In this document: in pieces, positions 1 to 7,648 of the stretch | How the letters are laid out: every line of letters starts with the position of its first letter | How positions within the stretch are numbered: the first letter of the stretch is position 1 | Assembly: GCA_050330635.1 (NCBI GenBank) | Contig: JBHJNQ010000076.1 | Span: 14,220 to 78,219, forward strand | Length of the DNA: 64,000 nt | Source: CADEDH01 sp050330635 | GTDB lineage: Bacteria; Actinomycetota; Acidimicrobiia; Acidimicrobiales; SZUA-35 | Reading direction: 5' to 3' | Notes under the pieces: generated by a model | What the model saw: only the letters and a program-made list of their open reading frames with translations | The model's database searches: none | What the model was told of the DNA's origin: nothing | Position numbers and translations under genes: made by a program

Positions 1-698
1 TGCTCGAGGAAGGCGATGGCCCCCTGGGGTGACACCTGCTGGAGGCGGACGTCGCGGGCCTTCTCCCGGGCGTCGTCCTCGCTGTCGCCCAGCACCACGG
101 TGGCGGCGGGCATGATCCGGAGCTGGTCGGGGTGGCGGCCGAAGCGGGCCATGCGGCCCTTCACGTCGGCGTAGTAGGCCCGGCCGTCGTCGTAGCCGGC
201 GTGGCGGCTGAAAATCACCTCGGCGTAGGCGGCGCCCAGATCCCGGCCGCCATCGGAGTCGCCGGCCTGGATCTGGACCGGCCACCCCTGGGGGCAGCGG
301 GGCAGGGTGGAGCGGGCGTCGACGTCGAAGTGGGCGGTGCTTCGCCGCACCGGTTGGCGGGACCCGGGTCGGGTGAAGGTGCCGCCGATGGCGTCAGCCA
401 CCACGGCGCCATCGTCCCAGCTGTCCCAGAAGGCCCGGGTCAGCTCGATGAACTCGGCCGCCCGCTCGTAGCGGACGTCGTTGAGCATGAAGCCGCCCCG
501 CCGGAAGTTCTCGCCGGTGAACGAGTCGGGTGAGGTGACGGCGTTCCAGGCCGCCCGGCCCCCGCTGAGGAAGTCGAGGGAGGCGAACTGGCGGGCCAGC
601 TCGTAGGGCTCGTTGTAGGTGGTGGAGCAGGTGCCGGCCAGGCCCAGGTGGTCGGTGACGCCGGCCAGAGCCGACAGCACGGTGATGGCGTCGGGCCG
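1..698 (-). pseudogene. NtaA/SnaA/DszA-type flavin monooxygenase, N-terminus lost, runs off left edge
   Basis: The minus-strand frame ending at 698 reads, in order, DAITVLSALAGVT, TTYNEPYELARQFASLD, SGGRAAWNAVTS, ENFRRGG, AFWDSWDD, GWPVQIQAGDS and RIMPAATVVLGD. This is the standard block order of luciferase-like FMNH2-dependent monooxygenases acting on xenobiotics (nitrilotriacetate/DszA/SnaA group). The frame begins abruptly at about family residue 55-60: the start codon and first beta strand are absent, and the sequence joins directly to the C-terminal end of a paralogous gene on its right. The 3' end lies beyond the window. Either a real deletion fused two tandem paralogues, or the join is an assembly artefact. 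Family assignment is firm; the substrate is unknown. Confidence 0.75.
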
Positions 699-699
699 G

Positions 700-1893
700 G
701 TAGCGGTTGGCGGGGCGGGGCCAACCCACGCGGTCCCGCAGGGTGCGGGGTCTGGCGGGCCGTGCTGGTGGCGGGGTGGGGGCCGGGAGCCGCGGGGCGA
801 CGGTGGTGGCGAAGGCGGCCAGATCCACCGGGGTGACGGCGGGGCGGAAGACGAAGCCGTCGAGGCCGATGCTCGACCGCCACCGGTGGAAGGCGTCGGG
901 CAGCCCGGCACCGGAGCCTTCATAGGTCAGGACGTCGGGCTGGGCCTGTGGGAGGGGGGCGGCGGCGTCGAGGGCGGCCCGGCGCTGGGCGGCGGTGGCC
1001 CCGGAGGTGTCGAGCAGCACGTCGACCAGGGCCAGCACCAGGGGTGGCGTGAGGGTCGGGCGGCCGGCCGCCGCCAGATGGCGGTCGAAGGTGCTGCGCA
1101 GGTCGACCAGCATGTTGGCGTCGGGGCCCCGCAGCACAACCAGGTCGCCTTCCCGGGCCGCCAGCTCGAGGGCAGGGCCGGGGGCGGAGCCAGCCACCAG
1201 TTCAATCGGGATCGGGGGCTGGCCCTGGGGGGAGCGGGGCGTGATCGACGGGGCCCGCACGCTGGACCGCTGGCTCTCGAAGTCGATGTAGTGGAGCCTG
1301 GCCCGGTCGATGAAGCGGCCGGTGGGGACGTGGCGGATGATGGCGTCGTCCTCCCAGCTGTCCCATAGGCGGCGGGCCACCTCCACCCCGTCGGCCGCCT
1401 CGGCCCACAGCTCGTCGAGGTCGGCCGGGTCTTTGCGGCCGAAGGCCCGGGCCTCGGCTGCGGTGGTGGACACCGCCGGCTTCCAGGCGGCCCGGCCCCG
1501 GCTCACCCAGTCGAGCGATTGCAGGTTCTTGGCCACGTGGAACGGCTCGGTGTGGGTGGTGGTGACCACCGGGGCCAGGCCGATAGTGGTGGTGAGGGGG
1601 CCGAGGGCGGCCGCCACCGTGAGGGCGTCGAGCCGGCCCGAGGCCTCCCCGGGGTCTTCGTCGGCCGGGGCCAGCGAGTCGGCGATGACCAGTAGGTCGA
1701 ACCCGGCGTCCTCGGCCTGGTGGGCCATGGCCCTGGCATAGCCCAGAGTGAGCAGATCCGACGGATCGACCCCGGCGGGAGCCAGGTGGCGCCAGGCTGC
1801 CGGGTGGTGGCCGGCGCCGTTGAGCTCCAGCGCCAGGAGGAGCTGGCGACGAGCTTTCCCGATCGCCGTTCGGTGGGGCCGCTGACGCTGCAA
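700..1893 (-). CDS. LLM-class flavin-dependent monooxygenase, 3' end lost at a junction
   Basis: About 398 residues with the NtaA/SnaA-type pattern: N-terminal ALELNGAGHHPAAWRHL, GFDLLVIADSLA, RLDALTVAAALGP, then HTEPFHVAKNLQSLDW, SRGRAAWKPAVST and LWDSWEDDAI, ending TLRDRVGWPRPANRY, the usual C-terminal signature of the family. It would use FMNH2 and O2, normally supplied by a separate flavin reductase; none is seen nearby. Its own stop is missing: after ANRY (about 700) the frame runs out of phase into the second monooxygenase. The start is unclear. TTG at 1893 gives an atypical basic leader; an ATG at 1900 is in another frame and would need a one-base shift. A neighbouring plus-strand gene also lacks its 5' part here, so 1890-1900 may be another junction. 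Confidence 0.7.
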
Positions 1894-1898
1894 CAGTC

Positions 1899-3326
1899 AT
1901 GGCCCAAATTATGACCCGGTTGGTCGACTTTGGGGCCGAACACCGGCGCTTCGCCCGCCGCCACGACCTGGTGTACGTGGGGCCCGGCCACACCGCCGAT
2001 CTCGATCTGTCGGTGCTGACACCCCGGGCCGACGTGCTGGTGGCGGGCTTCGGCCAGGCCTTCACCGACCTGGTGGCCCTGGTGACCGAGGGCCGGGGCG
2101 GCCGCTTCGTCCCTGAACCGGCCGGGGGCGCCGGGGGCCGGCTGCGTTACCAGCCGAGCGGGCGGGAGCCCGTGCTCCACGTCGGCTCCCCCCGAGGGGT
2201 GCCCTATCGGTCGAAGATCGACTACCGCCTCCAGGCCCCGCTGGCCCCCCTTCCCCGGTTCCTCGACGACGCCGTCATCGCCGATCTGTTGAACCGGACC
2301 GGGCCGCCCCTCACCTTCCGGGCCGCCGTGTTGCCGCTGGTACTCAAGGAGGTGGGCTGGGCCTGGTACCACGAGCTGTTCAGCGCCCACCCCGATCGCA
2401 CCCGCCTGCCCTGGGACACCTTCGCCGACCGCTACACCCCCCTGGCCTGGGGCCCCGAGCTGGCTGCCCTGGTGGCCGAGGCGGTGCCCGACCCGGCCGA
2501 CCGGTTCGAGATCGAGCGGCTCAACCGCCCCCTGGCTGGGCTTCGCTTCGACACGAGGGCCGAGCTGGAGGCTCACCTCCGCCGCCACGTGGCCGACGAC
2601 GTGGCCCGCCGCACCGACCCGGCCCACAGTCCCGACCTGGCCGCCTTCGTGGCGTTCCTGATGACCTTCGGCGCCATCGGCCGCATCGCCGCCTCGGGTC
2701 GGATGAGCGAGCGGTCCCGGGTCGGCGACGTGGCTGTCGGGTGGTTCAGCTTCTTCATGTACTACGCCAGCGGTCCACCCCCGGCCCGCCTGCGTCAACT
2801 GCTGGCCCTGGCCGACGCCGGCCTCGTCCGCTTCGTGGGAGCCGACATGACGATCGAGACCGACGAGGGGTCGGGCCGGTTCGTGGCCACCAGCTCCAGC
2901 CATCCCGAGGCGGTGGTGTCGGCGGCCCTGGTCGATGCTCGTATCGCCCCCGCCACCGTCAGCCGCACCCGCTCGCCCCTGGTGCGCCACCTGGCCCAGC
3001 GGGGCGAGGTGACCGAGGAGGTGGTCCGGGACGGCGACTGGGAGGCCAACACCGGCCGGCTGGTGGTGGGCGGCCCCGCCCTGCGGGTCCGCCGGTCCGA
3101 CGGCTCGTTCCATCCGCGTCGCCACGCGCTCGGGCAGTGGACCACCCGGCCTGCCGGCGGCACCTTCGCCCGCCCCCGCACCAACGCCCTGGTCTTCAGC
3201 CAGAGCGACGCTGTGGCCCGGGCCGTCCTCACCGAGTTGGCGGCGGTCGGGCCCGGCGGGAATGGCCTCCGACCCGGCCCGGGCCTCGACAGAGACGGGG
3301 CCATGGTGTCGCGTGAAAGCGAATAG
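1899..3326 (+). CDS. FAD/NAD(P)-binding domain protein (NAD_binding_9 type), 5'-truncated
   Basis: A 475-residue frame. Conserved-looking stretches are HDLVYVGPGHTADLDL, VAGFGQAFTDLVALVTEGRGGRF, VGSPRGVPYRSKIDY, LKEVGWAWYHELF, RLPWDTFADRY and, near the end, ALVFSQSDAVARAVL. They match, from memory, the middle and C-terminal parts of roughly 600-residue proteins annotated FAD/NAD(P)-binding (PF13454). These normally begin with a Rossmann GxGPxG motif and about 170 further residues, which are absent here: the frame starts exactly where the opposite-strand monooxygenase begins. ATG at 1899 has no clear ribosome-binding site. Probably a remnant that can no longer bind FAD. Moderately sure of the family, more sure of the truncation. 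Confidence 0.6.
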   Translation: MAQIMTRLVDFGAEHRRFARRHDLVYVGPGHTADLDLSVLTPRADVLVAGFGQAFTDLVALVTEGRGGRFVPEPAGGAGGRLRYQPSGREPVLHVGSPRGVPYRSKIDYRLQAPLAPLPRFLDDAVIADLLNRTGPPLTFRAAVLPLVLKEVGWAWYHELFSAHPDRTRLPWDTFADRYTPLAWGPELAALVAEAVPDPADRFEIERLNRPLAGLRFDTRAELEAHLRRHVADDVARRTDPAHSPDLAAFVAFLMTFGAIGRIAASGRMSERSRVGDVAVGWFSFFMYYASGPPPARLRQLLALADAGLVRFVGADMTIETDEGSGRFVATSSSHPEAVVSAALVDARIAPATVSRTRSPLVRHLAQRGEVTEEVVRDGDWEANTGRLVVGGPALRVRRSDGSFHPRRHALGQWTTRPAGGTFARPRTNALVFSQSDAVARAVLTELAAVGPGGNGLRPGPGLDRDGAMVSRESE

Positions 3327-3787
3327 CAACAGTATTGGCTGGTATCAGCCGCCGGTGGGGGGTGTTGGGGAGCGAATGCGCACGAAGTCCGGAGACGGAC
3401 CTGGTCAACTCGAGCGCTTGGGCGACCGGCGTCCACTCGATCCCAGGCGGGGAACGATCTGGTCGAGCCCGTCGGGGGCGGCCGGCCGACCCAACACCAA
3501 CACATCAACGACAGGAACGACAGCGACCCTGCGCCAGTGAAGAACAGCGGTATAGTGCGGTTCGTGAGGTCGGCGAAGTCGATGTTGGAGGCGACTCTCC
3601 CGGTGAGGGGCAGATCGGCGTCGGCCCGGGCCTCGATCGGATCCAGCACATCATCTGGGATGAACCCACCGCCCGCCCGCTCGGACCACCGACTTTCTTG
3701 GTATCCCCCGTCCATCGTCTAGGGTTTGGGCTCCTCGGCCCCGGCCCGTCATCCCCGCGACCGTCCAACGCCCCAGGAGTACCCGAC
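3327..3787. other. intergenic region with no recognised gene
   Basis: A 460-base gap before the peroxiredoxin gene. A minus-strand frame at about 3540-3715 reads plausibly (FIPDDVLDPIEARAD, RVASNIDFADLTNRTIPLFF) but continues into low-quality sequence antisense to the preceding gene, and I recognise no family. It could be the start of another truncated gene. I see no strong terminator. Confidence 0.4.
3775..3779 (+). promoter_or_regulatory. ribosome-binding site fixing the selenoprotein start
   Basis: AGGAG, eight bases upstream of the GTG at 3788. It supports initiation at 3788, upstream of the in-frame TGA, and so argues that the coding unit really spans the TGA. Confidence 0.65.
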
Positions 3788-4432
3788 GTGAACGACCTGC
3801 TCGACCTACGCCGCAGCACCGGCGCCGTGGTGGCCATGCTCTACCGGGGCGACTGGTGACCGTATTGCTGCGGCCAGCTCGTGCGGCTGGCGACCAGTTA
3901 TGACCGGATCCACGGCGCCGGGGCCGAAGTGGTGGCGATCAGCGTCGATGACATGGTGCGCCAGGCCGGTATGGCCCGGCGTTGGGGTCTCACCCACACC
4001 CGGATGGTGGCCGACCCGGGGGGTGAGCGGTGGCTCCAGACCCTTGGCCTGTTCGACCCGCACGAGCGGGGTGGGATCGCCCTGCCGGGGATGATCGTCG
4101 TCACCCCCGACGGCACCGAGACCTACCGCTACCAGGGCCGGGATTTCGCCGATCGGACCAACGACGACGACCTCTGGATCGCCCTCGATAGTCTCGGCCT
4201 GCCGGCGGTGGATCCTCCGCCGTGGGTCCCTGGTATCGATGTGCCCGCCGATCTGCGGGGCTACTTCCGACCCGACGACCTCGGCTCCTACTTCCGGGGC
4301 AACATGTTCGGCGCCATCGCCATCGCCGGTCGGCTGGCTGAAGCCGAAGCCAAAGCGGTGGCCAACCAGCACCGGGCCATGGCCAAACACACCCTGGACG
4401 CCTGGGAGGCCCATCGCACGACCCTGGCCTGA
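3788..4432 (+). CDS. peroxiredoxin-like (AhpC/TSA) selenoprotein with in-frame TGA (Sec24)
   Basis: Thioredoxin-fold peroxidase of the redoxin group, expected in the cytoplasm reducing peroxides. Read through the TGA at 3857-3859, the product is 214 residues. The N-terminal part ends VVAMLYRGDW, then the TGA, then PYCCGQLVRL, so the TGA replaces the first Cys of the family motif RGxWCPxC and gives U24-P-Y-C27. Downstream, VVAISVDD, VADPGG, LPGMIVVTPDG and YRYQGRDF are typical of the family. The frame continues open for 190 codons after the TGA, and nothing else is disrupted. Start: GTG with AGGAG eight bases upstream. A hairpin with GU in its loop lies 13-32 nt after the TGA. Alternative: a nonsense mutation in a Cys gene (TGC to TGA). 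No selA/B/C/D gene is in the window, so decoding capacity is unproven. Confidence 0.72.
3857..3897 (+). promoter_or_regulatory. candidate bacterial SECIS element after the TGA
   Basis: Immediately after the in-frame TGA the mRNA can fold: GCCAGC (3873-3878) pairs perfectly with GCTGGC (3886-3891), enclosing a seven-base loop TCGTGCG that holds the GU dinucleotide bacterial SelB-binding hairpins need near the apex. A short lower stem, CTG (3868-3870) with CAG (3895-3897), adds a second helix across an internal loop. The apical loop starts 19 nt after the TGA, within the usual bacterial spacing. GC-rich sequence forms hairpins easily, so this supports rather than proves the assignment. Confidence 0.55.
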
Positions 4433-4455
4433 GAGGCGGTCTCGTTCCGGGCGCG

Positions 4456-4480
4456 GAATCCCGCTGTTTTCAGCGGGTTC
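4456..4480 (+). terminator. hairpin terminator after the selenoprotein gene
   Basis: CCCGCTG (4460-4466) and CAGCGGG (4471-4477) form a perfect 7-bp stem around a TTTT loop; flanking GAA/TTC extends it with one bulge. It begins 24 bases after the stop codon. No U-tract follows, as is common in high-GC actinobacteria. Confidence 0.5.
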
Positions 4481-4615
4481 TCGCGTCGCGCCGCCGGTTT
4501 CGATGTGCCCGCTCGGCCCCTTGCTGCCCGGTGTCGCCCTTTGCTACGCGCGCGCACTTCGCGCCCGGGATTCGGGGGGTCCAGCTATGCGACGCCGTGA
4601 CCAGGGAAAAGGCGG

Positions 4616-4659
4616 TGGAGCTGATGGGAATCGAACCCACGACCCCCTGCTTGCAAAGC
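4616..4659 (-). repeat. tRNA-Ala(TGC) 3'-half fragment, att-like copy 1
   Basis: 44 bases identical to the 3' half (anticodon loop to discriminator base) of the complete tRNA-Ala at 11805-11878, on the same strand. The 5' half is absent and replaced by CGCCCCGG-type sequence shared with the second fragment at 10307. Displaced tRNA 3' ends of this kind are left by integrases that recombine within tRNA genes. This would be the outer left boundary of the island. Confidence 0.75.
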
Positions 4660-4795
4660 GCCCCGGCCGGCAGGGGCCTGACCAGGGGAAACGGGCGAAT
4701 GTCCTGGTAGAGGAGTTGGTGGTACGACTGGTGAGTGTCCGGCTCAGCCCGGTGTTGCCCTCTGCTACGCGCGCGTGGCGCGCGCGAGATCAGGT
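4660..4795. repeat. island arm repeat, copy 1 (with GC hairpin)
   Basis: About 135 bases next to the tRNA fragment that recur next to the second fragment (10351-10485). Shared blocks include GGCAGGGGCC, GACCAGGG, GAATGTCC, GTCCGGCTC, CCCGGTGTTGCCCTCTG and the palindrome GCGCGCG-TGG-CGCGCGC. Related hairpins lie near 4543, 10233, 10459 and 11730, each close to a tRNA-Ala copy. They may be recombination arm sites or terminators. Confidence 0.55.
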
Positions 4796-4797
4796 GT

Positions 4798-5055
4798 CGA
4801 TGAGGACTCGGCGACCGTCGCAAGACGGCGGTGATCTCGATCTCGCCGCCGAGTTGGTGGATGATCGAGCGGGAGGGTTTCGAGTGACAGGCCGATCTCG
4901 CCGTGCTCGAGCTGGGAGATCGCCGATTGGGACTTGCCGACCAGCGCTGCCAGTTCGACCTGCGTGATGCCCAGGGCCCTCCTGAGTTCGGCGAGGCGGT
5001 AGGACGCGATCTCCTCGGTGGCTCGTTCCTTGGCCTCGTCGATGCGGCGGTACTA
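4798..5055 (-). pseudogene. XRE-family HTH regulator (antitoxin-like), frameshifted
   Basis: The minus strand reads DEAKERATEEIASYRLAEL, then ALGITQVELAALVGKSQSA, ISQLEHGEIGLSLETL: a helix-turn-helix of the XRE/HigA antitoxin type. After LETL one extra C shifts the frame, and the next frame gives RSIIHQLGGEIEITAV. A second shift restores DGRRVLIDT and a stop near 4798. The C-terminal part (IHQLGGEIEI...VLID) is typical of HigA-like antitoxins. No intact start is seen; a stop codon lies just upstream of the frame. No toxin partner is left beside it. Two independent frameshifts make a real pseudogene more likely than one sequencing error. Confidence 0.65.
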
Positions 5056-5143
5056 GCTGAACTGATAGCGAGGATCCAGGCGGCTGCTTTCCGGGACGGA
5101 GCATGGGCGGGCGAGCCCTGGGCGTCAGCAGGCGGGCTATCTA

Positions 5144-7489
5144 TCACCGGGGGCGGTAGGGGAGCAGGTCCAGCGCGGTGACGAGATCGAGGGCCGCTCG
5201 TTGGCGAGCTTGGCGGTCAAGCTGCACCAGGTCGCCCTTTTTGAGCACGAGGGTGTATGGGCTGCCTTTGCGTCGGGTGGTGTGCTCTACGGGCAACTCG
5301 AGACGGTCGATGGTGTCGTGCACGTGACGTCGTCGACGTTCGGCCAGCGGCCATTCGAGGACCTGCCGTCCAGGGTCGGCCAGAAAGGCGGCGAAGACGG
5401 TGCAGTCGTCGCAGGTGTGCCAGGGGGCGGGGACCTCGATCGACCAGTCGCCCTCGGTTCGTTCCGGTTGGGCCAGGATGGCTTCGAGGCGCCTGGCGCA
5501 GTGGATGGCGATGTCGGCCAGCCCGCTGGCGGCCAGCACATCGGGCTCCAGCTGGTGCCCGTTTTCCACTGCTGAGGTAAGAGCCGGTAGTACCTCTGTC
5601 CCGCCGCCACAGGCGGTGGTGACGATGGTGGCGCTCAGTTCGGGGGTTTCGGCCGTCGTCGTAGCCTCCAGCAGGCCAGCCAGTGCGGGCCCCAGCGATT
5701 CCAAAGCTGCGTGTCGTTCTGACGGTCGCTGCTCCTGGGCTGCGGTGGTGAGCGTTTGTTCCAGCCAGGTCCACGACCTTTCGAGCACCAGCTGGGAGGT
5801 CCTGATCGAGGTTTCGTTGGAGCTCGCTGTCTCCGCCGGCGGCGCCAGGCTCATGGCGGCACACAGGGCGGGGAGTGACGCCAGCCATTCTGCCCTTGAT
5901 CGATGCCCCGGGACGGGCCACCGGTTCCCCAGCCCGAGCCAGCGGTCGAGCTGGGCGTCGACCCAGCCGAGACCGTACCGGTGGGCGAGCCTGACGAGTA
6001 CCAGCGCGCCGGTGGGGGTGAGGGACTCGATCCGAAACGGGCCGATCAGGGTGGCGGCGAGGTCGGCGTCGTCCACCAGGTCAGCCGTCGCCATCGTCTT
6101 GACCAGAAGTTCGTCATCATCGTTGGAGGGGCGGACCACGTTGGCCCAGAACGGGGCCAGCATCGCTGCCCGGTTCCGGATCTCGGTGAGATCGGCATGG
6201 TCGCCGGCCGCCAACAGTTCGTCGAGGGCGCCTGCCGGGTTGCCTCTGGCCCGTACGGCGAAGGCCCGGGCCCGGGGCCACATGACCAGTGCCCCGCGCC
6301 GGTACCACCGGTCCATGGTGTTGCCTGCGTTGCCGGTGTAGCCCTCGAACTCGGATTGGTACGGTTCCAGCTTCACCGACGGCGTCGACTCGCAGAGCTC
6401 GTGCTCCCCGGCCTCCGCATCTAACGACATACCTCGGCTCGACGCGCTGCCAGGGAGGTGAAGCAGCACATCGGAGTCGATCAGGTCGTTGAGCTCGAAG
6501 TCGTTGTCGCTTTCCTCCCGACGTGTCCGCCGGTAGCGCCAGTCGTCTTCGATGCAGTCCCACACCTCGTGGACCTCGGCCAGCGCTGGAACCACTTCGA
6601 GGTCCAGCTCGTCAGCCACTGATCGGAGGACGCCAGCCCGTACGGCGTCGTCTCCTTTCAGTCGGGACCAGTTCATGCCGCGCTCGGTGTACTCGTGATC
6701 GAGGAGATAGACCAGCCGATCCGGCGGCTCGCCGGGCGCGGCGTGCTGCCGCCACGGGGCAACGTCGGCGGGCTCGGCGAAATGACGCTCGACCAGATCC
6801 GCCGCCTCGATCAACGCTGACGCAGGTACCGCCGGGGTCGTAGCTGCGCTGTCGCCGGCGAGCCTGAGGTTGTAGGTCAGCACAACCCGGTAGCCCGAGC
6901 CCAGCGGCCTCACCTCGTGGACCGTGTCGGCGTACAGCGCAACAAATGTGATGAGCGACCGAGACGAGCGATAGACCGACTCCGTCCCCCGGTGGCGGAC
7001 GATCAGCTCGCCTCCCGCGGCATTCGACGGCAGGATCACGACCAGCGTGCCGACCATGTCGTCGGCTTTCTCCGAGTCCTGGTGGGGGGCGAAGAACTGG
7101 TCCGCCTCGTAGACCAGTATCGAATGGAGTTCGGCCCGGAGTTGGCAGCTGTCGGGAAGGCCGAGATCACGGCGCAGCGTGTCGATGACCGGAATCAGGG
7201 TGCGGTTCCATCGGCGCTTGTCGATCCGGACCCGGCTGCGGGCGACCTCCCAGGTGTCGCGTACCCGGCGATCGAGCACCGTCTCCTCTCCCCGGCCGTA
7301 CCGGGCCGGCCGCGCGATCCGACGCAGCTCCAGGGCCTGGGACGCGCTCACCGGAAGCCGAAGCGGACCGACACCATTTACCTCGATCGCCAGGTCGTCA
7401 ACTGGCGCCCGGCAACTCGCGCTGAACGACCCGTCGGCCGTCAACTCCCCCAACAACGCGGCCAACCGGTGACGCGGACTCCCCCTCAC
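5144..7489 (-). CDS. large 2OG-Fe(II) oxygenase domain protein
   Basis: 781 residues. An N-terminal prolyl-4-hydroxylase-like dioxygenase domain carries the iron ligands H136-x-D138 (FFAPHQDSE) and H191 (DTVHEVRPL), with R201 (GYRVVLTYN) placed to bind 2-oxoglutarate. Before it, LHSILVYEADQFF is the usual strand preceding the HxD. Residues after about 215 form a long, mostly helical region I do not recognise, containing VYLLDHEYTERGMNW and LVRLAHRYGLGW. The start is GTG at 7489; a TTG a few codons inside is possible. It is the largest gene of the tRNA-Ala island, and a decayed paralogue of its middle part lies at 9400-10090. The substrate is unknown; hydroxylation of a protein or nucleic acid is only a guess. 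Confidence 0.75.
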   Translation of the reverse strand: MRGSPRHRLAALLGELTADGSFSASCRAPVDDLAIEVNGVGPLRLPVSASQALELRRIARPARYGRGEETVLDRRVRDTWEVARSRVRIDKRRWNRTLIPVIDTLRRDLGLPDSCQLRAELHSILVYEADQFFAPHQDSEKADDMVGTLVVILPSNAAGGELIVRHRGTESVYRSSRSLITFVALYADTVHEVRPLGSGYRVVLTYNLRLAGDSAATTPAVPASALIEAADLVERHFAEPADVAPWRQHAAPGEPPDRLVYLLDHEYTERGMNWSRLKGDDAVRAGVLRSVADELDLEVVPALAEVHEVWDCIEDDWRYRRTRREESDNDFELNDLIDSDVLLHLPGSASSRGMSLDAEAGEHELCESTPSVKLEPYQSEFEGYTGNAGNTMDRWYRRGALVMWPRARAFAVRARGNPAGALDELLAAGDHADLTEIRNRAAMLAPFWANVVRPSNDDDELLVKTMATADLVDDADLAATLIGPFRIESLTPTGALVLVRLAHRYGLGWVDAQLDRWLGLGNRWPVPGHRSRAEWLASLPALCAAMSLAPPAETASSNETSIRTSQLVLERSWTWLEQTLTTAAQEQRPSERHAALESLGPALAGLLEATTTAETPELSATIVTTACGGGTEVLPALTSAVENGHQLEPDVLAASGLADIAIHCARRLEAILAQPERTEGDWSIEVPAPWHTCDDCTVFAAFLADPGRQVLEWPLAERRRRHVHDTIDRLELPVEHTTRRKGSPYTLVLKKGDLVQLDRQARQRAALDLVTALDLLPYRPR

Positions 7490-7648
7490 GGCACTGAAGT
7501 GTAAAGGCGAGAATCAAGCGCCCGGTAGCTGGCGCGGACGCCGTCGGGTCCGGCCCGTGCCTGGCGTTGTCCGCAGTTGGGCGCGCATGCTCCGGCCCGC
7601 CCATCAGTTATGTCATACTTGTCTCACTTCCTAGTGAGGAGATCAAGT

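Noticed and set aside
1503..3329. 608-codon minus-strand frame opposite the FAD/NAD(P) gene
   Set aside because: Gly/Pro/Arg-rich shadow of the plus-strand gene with no recognisable motif; typical of GC-rich antisense frames.
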